Shown here in pieces: positions 43,585-53,500 of a stretch of 64,000 nt of DNA (position 1 is its first letter; every line of letters starts with the position of its first letter). The notes beneath the pieces are model-generated. The model made no database searches, was not told the origin of the DNA, and saw only the letters and a list, made by a program, of their open reading frames with translations. The stretch spans positions 1 to 64,000 of the forward strand of contig NZ_BNAH01000014.1 of assembly GCF_014653195.1 (NCBI RefSeq), in the 5' to 3' direction. This stretch comes from Thalassotalea profundi. GTDB taxonomy: Bacteria; Pseudomonadota; Gammaproteobacteria; Enterobacterales; Alteromonadaceae. Both the position numbers and the translations under genes were made by a program.

Positions 43585-44829
43585 ATGATGAAAGCTTTTA
43601 ATTATGTAGGAAGAGACGCTGCTGGCTCCCAAGTTAAAGGTGCAATTGAGGCTTTAAATAGCAATGCAGTGGCAGAACAATTGTCACGGCAACGCATTAC
43701 ACCTACAGCAATAACGGAGGCAAAATCCACTAAAAGTAGTGCTGGTGATTTGGCGAATATCGATATTGGAGAATTATTAGGCTTTGAGACTATAGCATTA
43801 GATGACTTAATTGTATTTTGTCGACAAATGTATGCCTTAGTTCGATCAGGAGTCCCTATTCTTAGAGCTATTAATGGTATGGCTGAATCCACCAATGCAC
43901 CCAAATTAAAACAAGCGTTATCTGAAATAGCCACGCAATTGGAAGGGGGATATGAATTGTCTTCGGCTTTAAATCGCCATCCAAAATTATTTTCTCCCTT
44001 GTTTGTTTCCTTGGTTCATGTAGGTGAAAATACCGGTAATTTAGATGATGCTTTTGCAAAGCTTGCCAGTTATTTTGAACGTGAGCAGGAAACACGTAAA
44101 CGAATAAAAACAGCATTACGCTATCCTTCTTTTGTACTTATTGCCCTAGCCGCTGCAATTGTAATTTTAAATATATGGGTGATCCCAACATTTGCTGATA
44201 TGTTTTCAAAATTAGGTGCGGAATTACCTTGGGCGACTAAAGCATTAATTACTAGTTCTAACTTCTTTTTAGATTATTGGCCGATAATGTTAGTCGTTAC
44301 AATAGGGTTATATTTTGGTATTCGTTATTATGTGCGTACTCCTAAAGGAGAGCATGCTTGGAATCGCTTAAAAACTAAATTACCGGTAGTGGGCTCTGTC
44401 ATTGAACGTTCTATTTTATCTCGATTTTCACATAGTTTTGCTATTGTTTTAAAAGCAGGGGTACCGATGACATCAGGCCTCACGTTAGTTTCAGATGCCG
44501 TTGATAATAGCTATATGAAAAAGAAAATACTATTAATGCGCACGGCTATTGAAAGTGGTGAGAGCTTATTACGTTCAGCTGTTGCGAGCACGATGTTTAC
44601 ACCATTGGTATTACAGATGATTGCCGTTGGTGAAGAAACAGGTCGTGTAGACGAGCTATTAGAGGAAGTCGGAGACTACTACGAACGAGAAGTCGATTAT
44701 GAACTTAGTACACTTACTGCACGTATAGAACCTATACTTATTGCTATTGTTGCAGGTATGGTATTGATTTTAGCATTAGGTATATTTACGCCTATGTGGG
44801 ATATGATGTCAGCGTTTAAAGGAAAGTAA
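43585..44829 (+). CDS. mshG: MSHA inner-membrane platform protein MshG (GspF/PilC family)
   Basis: 414 residues with two T2SSF domains: FNYVGRDAAGSQVKGAIEA at the N-terminus, DLIVFCRQMYALVRSGVPILRAINGM, then transmembrane helices near 180-205 and 230-250, the second domain ILSRFSHSFAIVLKAGVPMTSGL, MIAVGEETGRVDELLEEVGDYYEREV, and a last helix near 385-405. It couples the ATPase to pilin assembly. Starts five bases after mshE; two adjacent ATGs at 43585 and 43588 are possible starts. Confidence 0.94.
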   Translation: MMKAFNYVGRDAAGSQVKGAIEALNSNAVAEQLSRQRITPTAITEAKSTKSSAGDLANIDIGELLGFETIALDDLIVFCRQMYALVRSGVPILRAINGMAESTNAPKLKQALSEIATQLEGGYELSSALNRHPKLFSPLFVSLVHVGENTGNLDDAFAKLASYFEREQETRKRIKTALRYPSFVLIALAAAIVILNIWVIPTFADMFSKLGAELPWATKALITSSNFFLDYWPIMLVVTIGLYFGIRYYVRTPKGEHAWNRLKTKLPVVGSVIERSILSRFSHSFAIVLKAGVPMTSGLTLVSDAVDNSYMKKKILLMRTAIESGESLLRSAVASTMFTPLVLQMIAVGEETGRVDELLEEVGDYYEREVDYELSTLTARIEPILIAIVAGMVLILALGIFTPMWDMMSAFKGK

Positions 44830-44889
44830 TATTTTAACTATTTTTAGTTATTTAACCATTAATCAATTTAAGTTGGGTTAAAGTAAGTT

Positions 44890-45402
44890 ATGTCTCGCAA
44901 CGCAGTGATTGTTAAACGTGAAAAGTCGTTAGCAGAACAGATTATTACCGTTGTCATGATATCGGTATTAATGGCGGGTTTTTGGTATTATTTTTTAAAA
45001 CAAGAGCAGCAGTTTACCCTGGTTGGCTTTGAAACTATTGCAGGTAAATTTGCGACTAATGTATCAACTATCAGAGCACAATGGTTTATGGATAAGCAAC
45101 CAGCTGTGATCATGCTAAAGGAACAAATTCAACAAGGTGTTGATCAAAAAACACAACGTAACATCAGCGTAAATAAAAAAGGCTGGGTTGACAGTAAAAA
45201 AGGTAATCTTGATTGCATTAGCATTTGGCAACAGGTAATGAATAGCCCATTGGTGTTTATGAATAAGCCAGTAGCGGCCTTACAAATAAATAATAACTCT
45301 GGCGTGAATAAGCGTCTTTGTCGTTATATGTTAGCGAGTGGAGAATATTTTCAATATAACCCAGATAATGGAAAAGTATCTAATATATTGATAATTAAAT
45401 AA
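44890..45402 (+). CDS. mshF: MSHA biogenesis protein MshF
   Basis: 170 residues: short cytoplasmic stub, one transmembrane helix (about 18-37, IITVVMISVLMAGFWYYFLK), then a periplasmic part that resembles a pilin globular domain (FETIAGKFATNVSTIRAQWFM ... LDCISIWQQVM ... LCRYMLASGEYFQYNPDNGKVSNI) without a prepilin cleavage motif. The similarity to MshB's second half suggests a pilin-derived accessory protein. Position between mshG and mshB supports the name. Confidence 0.8.
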   Translation: MSRNAVIVKREKSLAEQIITVVMISVLMAGFWYYFLKQEQQFTLVGFETIAGKFATNVSTIRAQWFMDKQPAVIMLKEQIQQGVDQKTQRNISVNKKGWVDSKKGNLDCISIWQQVMNSPLVFMNKPVAALQINNNSGVNKRLCRYMLASGEYFQYNPDNGKVSNILIIK

Positions 45403-45413
45403 TTATAGTAACG

Positions 45414-45433
45414 TTTTCACTACTGTGTGAAAA
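45414..45433. repeat. Hairpin after mshF
   Basis: TTTTCAC, a six-base loop, GTGAAAA, 12 bases after the mshF stop and upstream of the pilin genes. It could reduce read-through from the assembly operon, but it lacks GC content and is a weak terminator at best. Confidence 0.35.
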
Positions 45434-45516
45434 AAATAGTTTTCACTGTCGTAAAAAAGTGACTTATTACGTAAAACGTTGTTAGAATTAAGATAATTAG
45501 AAAATTAGAGGTTGTT

Positions 45517-46134
45517 ATGAACAAACAGTCAGGTTTTACTTTAATCGAGTTAGTAATTGTAGTTGTGATCTTAGGATTTCTTGCAGTAACGGCGATTCCA
45601 AAATTTATTGATTTAACCGATCAAGCTAAACAAGCCAATATTGAAGGTATGGCAGGGGGCTTTGCTACTGCAGTTTCATTAGCGAGAGCTCAATGGGAAG
45701 CAGAAGGTCGTTCAACCAACACTAGCGGGCAGAATGTGGTTTCTTATGACGGTACCGACATGTTACTAACAACAGAAAACACTACAGCGGGAATTCGTGC
45801 AGGTTATGTGGTTGCTTCGGTTGCCGGAGAAAACTCTGGGGCTGGACTTGGTGGCGCCTTTACAGCCGATAACTGTATTGATATTTGGAATAATATTTTA
45901 CAGCAGCCACCTAAATTAACAAATGATATTAATACGTTAAATACCGATTCAAGCATGCAGTATTTTGTCACTTTAAATGGTACGGCAGCAACAACAAGCT
46001 GTTCATATCATTTGAAAGAAACTCTTGCAAAAGATAATAACGGTTTATTTGTCACTACTAATATTAATACTGTCAGTAACTTCTTTAGCTACTTCCCAGC
46101 AACAAGCTCTGTAGAAGTAACAATTAAACAGTAA
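45517..46134 (+). CDS. mshB: MSHA minor pilin MshB
   Basis: 205-residue type IV prepilin. A six-residue leader ends in Gly before FTLIELVIVVVILGFLAVTA, with Glu5 of the mature protein present, then PKFIDLTDQAKQANIEGMAGGFATAVSLARAQWEAEG. The C-terminal domain carries a cysteine pair (DNCIDIW, TSCSYHL). First of the pilin genes; GAGG lies nine bases before the ATG. No confident promoter was found in the 114-base gap, although one is expected. Confidence 0.9.
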   Translation: MNKQSGFTLIELVIVVVILGFLAVTAIPKFIDLTDQAKQANIEGMAGGFATAVSLARAQWEAEGRSTNTSGQNVVSYDGTDMLLTTENTTAGIRAGYVVASVAGENSGAGLGGAFTADNCIDIWNNILQQPPKLTNDINTLNTDSSMQYFVTLNGTAATTSCSYHLKETLAKDNNGLFVTTNINTVSNFFSYFPATSSVEVTIKQ

Positions 46135-46209
46135 TAACAAGATAGCGATCAAATAAAACTTCTTTAAGAAATATAAAGTTAAACATAATTAATTAGAAAC
46201 AGGTGTCTT

Positions 46210-46704
46210 ATGAAAAATATACAAAAAAGTAATGGTTTTACCTTAATAGAACTCGTTGTTGTTATTGTTATTTTAGGTATTTTGGCGGCCACAGCCGCAC
46301 CCAAATTTATAGATTTAACCGGTGATGCTAAAACATCTGTAATGCAAGGTGTTCAAGGCTCAATCAATAGCGCGATAAATTTAGCAAACGCAAAAGCATT
46401 AGTTAGTGGCGAAACTGGTGCAACTGGTGAAATAGTGATTGGTGGTGAGTTTTATGCGTTAATAAATGGTTACCCTTCAGCAGCTGGTGCAGGGACTGCT
46501 GATGGTCAAACTACAGGGAATGGCTATGGTATATCAGAATTATTAGAATTAGACTCGGAAACACCTGTTGAGATTACTATTGCAGCACCGGCTTTATTCA
46601 AGCATCAAAATGCAACGGATAAAGACGAATGTGTAGTTACTTATACTGATTCTACGGGAGCAGAGATTCGTCCTGAAGTAACTGTTGACTTCGATAAATG
46701 TTAG
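46210..46704 (+). CDS. mshA: MSHA major pilin MshA
   Basis: 164-residue prepilin with a nine-residue leader (MKNIQKSNG) before FTLIELVVVIVILGILAATA and PKFIDLTGDAKTSVMQGVQGSINSAINLANAKA, close to known MshA. The C-terminal disulfide loop runs from ECVVTYTDSTG to FDKC. After processing it should be the main subunit of the pilus. It is flanked by its own gaps and is followed by a hairpin terminator, which fits the higher expression needed for a major subunit. Confidence 0.9.
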   Translation: MKNIQKSNGFTLIELVVVIVILGILAATAAPKFIDLTGDAKTSVMQGVQGSINSAINLANAKALVSGETGATGEIVIGGEFYALINGYPSAAGAGTADGQTTGNGYGISELLELDSETPVEITIAAPALFKHQNATDKDECVVTYTDSTGAEIRPEVTVDFDKC

Positions 46705-46729
46705 TAAATATTGCTAAGTAGACATAATT

Positions 46730-46757
46730 AAGGGGAGCAATGCTCTCCTTATTTTTA
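46730..46757 (+). terminator. Terminator between mshA and the second MshA-like gene
   Basis: AAGGGGAGC, loop AAT, GCTCTCCTT (nine pairs with one G-T) followed by ATTTTTATC. Partial termination here would make a short, abundant mshA message with reduced expression of the downstream pilins. Confidence 0.7.
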
Positions 46758-46792
46758 TCTTTCATTGATTAATTCAGTTAAAGTAGAAAGTT

Positions 46793-47266
46793 ATGAACCC
46801 AAAGAAAGGTTTTACCTTAATTGAGCTCGTTGTGGTTATCGTTATTCTAGGTATTTTAGCTGCAACTGCTGCGCCTAAGTTTATTAACTTAAAACCTGAA
46901 GCCGAAACTGCAACGCTTGAGGCAATAAAAGCTTCAATGGATGGGGCAAGTAATTTAGTCTATGGTAAAGCTATTGTTAAGGGCGTACATAAACTTCCAG
47001 TAACAGACAACCCTAGTGTTGAAGTGTCAGGACAAACAATAGCGCTTCATTATGGTCACCCTCGGAATGTGAAAGCTGACTGGGAAAATATTATTGATAT
47101 AGATGAGGACACTTACGGCTACACAAAAACAATAGATGGTGCATTGGTTATCTATTTCTTGAATAAAACTAAACCCGTTAGTACTTTACAGAGTTGTTTA
47201 GTGTTTTATAAAGAGCCAACTGGCTCAGGTGAAAAGCCGACGATAAAAGTTAATCCTTGTACCTAA
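46793..47266 (+). CDS. Second MshA-like pilin
   Basis: 157-residue prepilin with a very short leader (MNPKKG) and a hydrophobic helix FTLIELVVVIVILGILAATA identical to that of mshA over this stretch, followed by PKFINLKPEAETATLEAIKASMDGASNLVYGKA. The C-terminal loop is again closed by two cysteines (SCLVFYKEPTGSG to NPC). Globular sequence is otherwise divergent from mshA, so this is an old or fast-evolving duplicate, a candidate alternative major subunit or a specialised minor one. It lies between mshA and mshC. Confidence 0.85.
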   Translation: MNPKKGFTLIELVVVIVILGILAATAAPKFINLKPEAETATLEAIKASMDGASNLVYGKAIVKGVHKLPVTDNPSVEVSGQTIALHYGHPRNVKADWENIIDIDEDTYGYTKTIDGALVIYFLNKTKPVSTLQSCLVFYKEPTGSGEKPTIKVNPCT

Positions 47267-47280
47267 AAATTGAGGGTGAC

Positions 47281-47835
47281 ATGCAAAAAAAAACACAAAA
47301 ATTTAATTCTGTTATGATGATCAAGGGTTTTACCATAATAGAATTAATCGTTGTCATTATCATCTTAGGTATTTTGGCCATAACGGTTGCCCCTAAATTT
47401 TTTTCCTCTAATGGCTTTGAACAATTTACGTATCGAAATGAAGTCGTTACTACATTACGGGCTTTGCAATTACGCTCAATGCAACAAACATCAAGTGACA
47501 CTTGTCATCATATCTCAGTTACTAACAGCCAAATCGGCTTACATAAAACTGATACTGGATTAGCTAATAACTGTGACCTTTCTATTTATGAGGACGCTAG
47601 TAAAGATGAATACGATAAACATACCAGTGTCAGTATTGATAGTAAGCACGAGGTAACTTTTAGTACATCAGCTTCACTCGCTAGTGTTTTTGCATTCGAT
47701 CAAATGGGGCGAGTTATTGACAGTAATGGCAATAGAGTTGATTGTGTAAATCCTAATGTTTGCCAAGTGATTATTACAGGTGAAGACACCCTAATTATTC
47801 AAATAGAAAATGAAGGCTATATTCATGCGCTCTAA
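47281..47835 (+). CDS. mshC: MSHA minor pilin MshC
   Basis: 184 residues from the ATG at 47281, which has GAGGGTG just before; the frame also holds a TTG at 47257 inside the preceding gene, unlikely to be used. The leader is long (about 18 residues) and ends in Gly before FTIIELIVVIIILGILAITV, then PKFFSSNGFEQFTYRNEVVTTLRALQLRSMQ, typical of MshC. Cysteines in DTCHHIS, NNCDLS, VDCVNPNVC. Overlaps mshD by eleven bases. Confidence 0.86.
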   Translation: MQKKTQKFNSVMMIKGFTIIELIVVIIILGILAITVAPKFFSSNGFEQFTYRNEVVTTLRALQLRSMQQTSSDTCHHISVTNSQIGLHKTDTGLANNCDLSIYEDASKDEYDKHTSVSIDSKHEVTFSTSASLASVFAFDQMGRVIDSNGNRVDCVNPNVCQVIITGEDTLIIQIENEGYIHAL

Positions 47836-48382
47836 TTTTCATATCTTATCAAAAGGCTTTACCTTAATTGAAACCATTGTCGGTATTGTGGTGCTGTCAA
47901 TTTCATTCTCAATTATCATAACACTCATCTATCCTACGGTTGAACAAAGTGCCGATCAACTACATCAAATTCGTGCGGCTGAGCTAGGTCAATCGTTATT
48001 AAATGAAATAACAGGACATGCTTTTGATGAAAACTCAGATCATTCAGGGAGTAAATATCGTTGTGGTGAAAATGGAATAATATGTTCAACCGATATGAAG
48101 AGTGAAATAGGTGAAAATCGTTTATTATTTGATGATGTTGATGACTTTAATAATCTAAGATTTGATGCTAATACAGTTGGTAGTTATATACAAAATTCTC
48201 AAGGTGAAAATCTCACTCTCTATTTAGGTTATTCGGTAACCATAATGGTATGTAATGACAGTGATTATGATGGGAATTGTGCAACCAATGCTGATAACGA
48301 TACAGCAAAACTTATTACGGTAACAGTTACAACACCAACAGGCTTTGCAATTGATTTTTCTACCTATAAGGCCAATTTCTAA
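47825..48382 (+). CDS. mshD: MSHA minor pilin MshD
   Basis: 185 residues from ATG 47825, which has GAAGG eight bases before; an ATG at 47810 is the alternative. Prepilin motif KGFTLIETIVGIVVLSISFS, then LIYPTVEQSADQLHQIRAAELGQSLLNEI, as in MshD/PilV-like minor pilins. Cysteine pairs YRCGENGIICS and VCNDSDYDGNC are present. Its stop shares one base with the mshO ATG. Confidence 0.86.
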   Translation: MRSNFHILSKGFTLIETIVGIVVLSISFSIIITLIYPTVEQSADQLHQIRAAELGQSLLNEITGHAFDENSDHSGSKYRCGENGIICSTDMKSEIGENRLLFDDVDDFNNLRFDANTVGSYIQNSQGENLTLYLGYSVTIMVCNDSDYDGNCATNADNDTAKLITVTVTTPTGFAIDFSTYKANF

Positions 48383-49176
48383 TGGGCGCTTTTTCTCTTA
48401 AAAGTAGAGGTTTTACCTTAATTGAAATGGTCACAGTAATGGTGATACTTGGTGTGCTAGCTGTGGGTATAAGTAATTTTTTACAATTTGGTAGTCGTAT
48501 ATATCTTGAAACCAATGATAGAAGTCAATTAATTGCCAGTGCCCGTTTTGCTATAGAGCGACTCAATAGAGAAGTACGTCATGCGTTGCCCAATAGCCCA
48601 CGCCTTATTGGTAATAATCAATGTTTGGAATTTCGCCCCATTAAAGCTGCTGCCATATACACTGAAATACCCCTAGCGCCTTTACCGGCATCATCAACAA
48701 TTAAGGTGATACGTTTTGATGACAGTCAGTTTAGTAATGCGCTCGACTTGGTTATTTATCCGCTCACTGCAGATGATGCTTATTTCCCTAGCGATAAAAT
48801 GAGTGCCATCGATAGTAGTAACCCTGCTTTCGACGTAACATTAGATGAATGGCCAATTACGCTTGATGTGCCGATGCAATTTACTGAAAGTTCACCTACC
48901 AATCGCGTTTTTTTTATTGATAAGCCAGTGAGCTATTGTATTGAAGGGCTCGTGCTTAATCGTTATGAAAATTATACAAGTTATAGATCAGATGGTGTTC
49001 CCAATGCATCAGCCTCGTTAATGGCGGAGCATTTAGACGCTAACAACATCAGCAGTTTTCAAGTTAATTCGCCAAGCCAGCTACGTTCAGGTAATGTTTT
49101 GGTGAAATTAAATTTTAGTCGAAATGATGAAGTTGTTAGCTTTAATAATGAAATACAGGTGCCTAATGTTCCCTAG
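48382..49176 (+). CDS. mshO: MSHA minor pilin MshO (PilW/GspJ-like)
   Basis: 264 residues; leader MGAFSLKSRG, then FTLIEMVTVMVILGVLAVGI and SNFLQFGSRIYLETNDRSQLIASARFAIERLNREVRHALPNS, typical of MshO and GspJ/PilW-type tip minor pilins. The ATG overlaps the mshD stop by one base. Overlaps mshP by eleven bases. Confidence 0.87.
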   Translation: MGAFSLKSRGFTLIEMVTVMVILGVLAVGISNFLQFGSRIYLETNDRSQLIASARFAIERLNREVRHALPNSPRLIGNNQCLEFRPIKAAAIYTEIPLAPLPASSTIKVIRFDDSQFSNALDLVIYPLTADDAYFPSDKMSAIDSSNPAFDVTLDEWPITLDVPMQFTESSPTNRVFFIDKPVSYCIEGLVLNRYENYTSYRSDGVPNASASLMAEHLDANNISSFQVNSPSQLRSGNVLVKLNFSRNDEVVSFNNEIQVPNVP

Positions 49177-49600
49177 TAAGAAATCAACATATAAAAAACA
49201 AAAGGGGAGCGCCTTGGTGATCGCAATATTTGTGATTATTGTAATGACATTATTAGGTACAGCACTAGTGCGTATGCTGTCCACAGAAGCTGAAACGGTA
49301 GCTTATGAAGTTATCGGTACACGTGCATTCCAAGCGGCGCAATCAGGTATGCAATGGCAGTTACAGCAGATATTTCCATTAGATAGTAGTGGCATTGCAT
49401 GCCCTAGTGCTAATAGTATCAAAAGTTTTGCGAATAGTGGCAACCATGGTAGAGGGCTAAAAAATTGTCAGGCTAAACTTCAGTGTGATAGTTTCGAACA
49501 TAACAATATTACTTATTATCAACTTAAAAGCACGGGTATTTGCTCTGTTGGTGGTGTTGAAACCTCTCGTACGATAGCGGTGGATGCCCGTAGTCTATAG
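49166..49600 (+). CDS. mshP: MSHA biogenesis protein MshP (PilX-like)
   Basis: 144 residues from the ATG at 49166 (MFPSKKSTYKKQKGSALVIA), preceded by CAGGTG; earlier in-frame starts lie inside mshO. It has the PilX-type N-terminus KGSALVIAIFVIIVMTLLGTALVRMLSTEAE, lacking Phe1 but with a Gly before the hydrophobic helix, and AFQAAQSGMQWQLQQIFP. Four cysteines follow (IACPS, KNCQAKLQC, GICSV). Probably a tip-complex minor pilin partner of MshO. Confidence 0.85.
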   Translation: MFPSKKSTYKKQKGSALVIAIFVIIVMTLLGTALVRMLSTEAETVAYEVIGTRAFQAAQSGMQWQLQQIFPLDSSGIACPSANSIKSFANSGNHGRGLKNCQAKLQCDSFEHNNITYYQLKSTGICSVGGVETSRTIAVDARSL

Positions 49601-49807
49601 TAATTAACAATCACCCAAATAAAGTACATATTATCATCAAATATTGCCATGTAAGTGTTGGTATTTTTTACAGTTTGGTTAAGATTATATTTAAAAAAAA
49701 ACTAAGTCTTTGTTTTTATGTTGATGTTTTATTTTGGCTTATATTTTGCATTAATCCGTGTATTAAGTTTTAAGTAATGTCGTATAGTCATTAATCGAGG
49801 TTTTTTA

Positions 49808-50389
49808 ATGAATAAGTTTGCTCAAACATGTTGTCTTTTTTTGATGTTATTTGTATCAAGTTCTTCTCATGCTACATTAATTACCGATTCTAGCCTTATC
49901 ACATCTGATCACTATGTGAGTGTAGGAAGTTTAGACTTTGCATGGGCATCACCGGTTAATGTTGAATACTGGGACGATTATAATCAATTATATGCTCCAA
50001 CTATTCATGAAGGCTGGGATTATGCTACTAGCGAAGAGTTAGAAATTTTATTTGAAAATGTAACTTTAGCGGACTTTTATATTAGTGATGGTGTTTATCG
50101 TAATGCTGCTAAATTTTGGAACTCATATTTTGAAGATGTGGTTTTAAGGTTTACGGTAGGCGGTGTAGAGTATGTTGATATAAGTAATTTAGATAATTTT
50201 ACCAATAAACAGGTAAAGAGCTTTTGGACTGTGGGTGATATGGACACATTTGGTTCTGATTTTGAAACTTTTTACGTCCGCCGTAACAACCAAGGTGGCG
50301 GTGGTAGCGTTGATGTGCCTGAACCAACTACTGTAATGATTTTTGGCTTTGGCTTAATTGCTTTGGCTTTACGTAAAAAATTCCTATAA
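49808..50389 (+). CDS. PEP-CTERM sorting-domain exported protein inserted in the MSHA locus
   Basis: 193 residues: signal peptide (about 1-22, LFLMLFVSSSSHA), a beta-rich middle with many Asp, Trp and Tyr residues (WDYATSEELEILFENVTLADFY), a Gly-rich linker, and a classical PEP-CTERM tail VPEPTTVMIFGFGLIALALRKKF, i.e. VPEP motif, hydrophobic helix, basic end. Such proteins are processed by an exosortase; none is in the window. It lies between mshP and mshQ with gaps of about 200 bases on both sides and its own terminator, so it is a separate transcription unit. Function unknown. Confidence 0.9.
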   Translation: MNKFAQTCCLFLMLFVSSSSHATLITDSSLITSDHYVSVGSLDFAWASPVNVEYWDDYNQLYAPTIHEGWDYATSEELEILFENVTLADFYISDGVYRNAAKFWNSYFEDVVLRFTVGGVEYVDISNLDNFTNKQVKSFWTVGDMDTFGSDFETFYVRRNNQGGGGSVDVPEPTTVMIFGFGLIALALRKKFL

Positions 50390-50426
50390 CAACAAGACGA
50401 CTGTTCAACTCGTTTCATGAAATTTT

Positions 50427-50452
50427 AACCTCACTTTTGTGGGGTTTTTTTC
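50427..50452 (+). terminator. Terminator of the PEP-CTERM gene
   Basis: AACCTCAC, loop TTTT, GTGGGGTT (eight pairs, one G-T) running into a T-rich tract, 38 bases after the stop codon. Confidence 0.85.
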
Positions 50453-50587
50453 TATTTAGACACTTGATCAAATTATACAATAGGGCCTAATTCAATGGGT
50501 TATGCTTGTTTATTTGTATCGTTCAGCGTAACTTAGCAATATTAACTATAATTAATTTTTTATTTTTCGACAAAGGGATATCAGTCA

Positions 50588-53500
50588 ATGATGTTTCGCG
50601 TTTTTGTTACGCTCTTCTTCCTCTTAATACATTCAGCTCTTTTAGCTGCAGATTGTGACGCCGTATTTCCTGGTCCTAAGTCTTTTGCTGTCAAAGGAAG
50701 CGCTTATATCCTTAACACAAACCAATGTAATGGAAGCTATAATTGTTCGCCCGTAGACTTTACTTACATGACCAATGTGCCTCCACTTTATCCAAGTGGT
50801 TCTTTCAATTCGACTAATATTAGTGACGGTGTGTATCAACACACAAGTTGGGGGTTAGGCAGCTATTCCACCGTTACATTTACAGGTTCAGGCACTGCAG
50901 TCATGTATTTTAATAGCAGTGTTTCCATTGGTCAAAATACTAGAATTAATCCAACAGGATCGCCAGAAAATGTTTTAATTATTGTTAACGGTTCTGTCGT
51001 TATTAATCAAAATGCTGTAATCAATGCAAATATTTATTCAACAGGTTCTTTAGTTATTTATCAAAACTCAAAGATAAATGGTGCCGTTTCTGTTGCGGGT
51101 TCACTTTATGTGGATTCAAATAGTGAGTTTAATTACCAAGATAGTTACGTCGATAATATGGACGCGCATGGTTTTTGTGGTAATAGTGCGCCAGTAATTC
51201 CTATTTCGTGTAGTGCTTCGTTACCTGAGGTTGCTTTTTCGGATAATTTTTCAAATGTTACAGCTGGCTGGGAAAATACTAATTTCAATCGCGCCATTAG
51301 TAACTGGCCTTCAGATACCATTACTACTTCAAATGGCGAAAATGCTGATATGGCTTTCAATATTACCGGAGGAGAACTGCAAATAAATGGTGCAGTTACT
51401 GCTAGCGGGGATAACGAATACGGTATGGTGTCGTATGACTTATCATTAGCCAATATTGATAAGCAAAATGTTGATAATTATGCTATCTCATCTGATATAA
51501 CGGCACATAAAAGTGGTACTAACAACGATGTTGGTCTTGTTTTTGGTTATGAGGATGACAGTAATTACTTTCTAGCACGTTGGAATAAATACGGTACGAG
51601 TTATTCTGGTAATAATTCTTTTCCGGGCGTTTATCGGCGTTTAGAGCTTGTTAAAGTGTCTTCAGGGAATGCTTCATTATTAGCTTCGTCAGATGACTTT
51701 GATGTTAATGACCCATTTAATTTTGAAGTTGTCGTAAATGACGATGGCACGGCAGTGTGCGTGAATGATACCGCAATGCTTTATAGTGCCACGGAACAGC
51801 CAATATTAAATGATTTTGGTATTTTTAGTTATGATAATGATGTAGGCGTAGAGGTTGATAATGTTGAAGTGCGTTGCGACGATTGCTTATTAGCTATACC
51901 CAAAGCAAATTATCGCTTTGATGATTGTCGTTACTCTGGTGCTGCCGGTGAAGTTGTTGATCAAACTGGAAATTACAATGCTAAAACTACCGGTAACGTC
52001 GTATCTTTGCCTACCGGGCAAATAGAAAAAGCGATAGAGTTGTCAAACTCATCCTCTTATGTTGAAACAAGTATTCCATTAACGTCTTCTTTTAGTGTGT
52101 CAACTTGGTTTAAAAAACCGTCGTCAAATTCGGGTAATCGTTATTTTGTTTTAGGTGCAATGGCGGCCGGCGGTGATTTGCTTTATTTAGATCGTGGGAC
52201 GAATTGGCGTTGGGGTGTTTATAATGCAAGTTTTGGAACTTCTAGGTTAGGTACTTATAGCTTCAGTTCTTTGGATAATGACTGGCACCATATGGTGCTT
52301 ATTCATGCTAATAATCAAACGAAACTTTATATTGATGGTGTATTGAAGGACACCATTAATTTACAAGCCACAGGTACACTAAAATATATAGGTACCTCAT
52401 ACGATGAAATTAATGCGAGTAATCCACAAGGTTTTCGTGCGCCGCTTGATGAGTTTATGGTGTTTGATGGTGAATTATCACAAACTCAAATTAGCCAAAT
52501 TTATGCTCATCAATTAGCAAAGAGTAATTATGACGGTAGTTCACGTGCAGTTGTTATTTGTAATCCTTTAGTGGGTTTTTATCAATTTGAACAAACAGAT
52601 TTTAACACGAATATTATTGATACAAGTGGCTTAGATAATCATGGCTTTAACATTGGGGGGGGATCTTCTGCCAGTGGTAAATATTGTCGGGCCTTTGATA
52701 CGAATGGTACAAACAGTAGTTCTGCAACCAATAATGCTTTTTCTACTGGATTAGATGTAGATGAGGATATTGGTACTAAAGGCACTATCAGTTTTTGGTT
52801 TAATAGTAATACTGATTGGAATCAAGGAGGCTATAACGGTGGTGGTGAACGTACCTTGTTTGATGCAAGTAACTCTAATAAGTACTTTACTTTAGAAATT
52901 CAAAGTAATGGTCGTTTACGGTTTACTTTCGAAGATAGTGCTGACAATGACTTTGCTTTGCAAGAGCCAGCAACCTCAGTGAGAAATTCGGATACTTGGT
53001 ATTATATTTCAGTAACTTGGGATTACAGCGCTGATTATTTTCAAATATTAGTAGATGGTGAGGTTGTTGCTCAAAGTAGTATTAATACCAATGGTCAAAT
53101 GGTGTTAAGTTCGCTTATTTTTGGTGATAATGCGTCTACTTATTCAGGTAACAATCATAGCTCTTTAGCGTCACGTACCTCTGCAAATGGGAAATTTGAT
53201 GAAGTTAGAGTTTATTCAGTTGTAAAAACACCGGCTGAAATTCAAGCGGATATGATCGATACCGATTGTGTTATTTTATTAGATCATTATCAAATATTAC
53301 ATGACGGTAATGGCTTAACTTGTGATAGCGAAACCGTGACGATAAAAGCTTGTAGTAATTCGTTTGATGGTACCTGTAATGTCGTTAACGAAAGCGGTAG
53401 TTTTACCCTTAATGTGACAGGGGCTAATGGCGCTGTGGCAAAAGCGGGTACATTTGTTAATGGTGTAGGCACTGTTGATTTTAATTATACTACTGCAGAA

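Noticed and set aside
46793..47266. Calling the second MshA-like gene mshC
   Set aside because: The next gene (47281-47835) has the MshC features; this one is closest to mshA.
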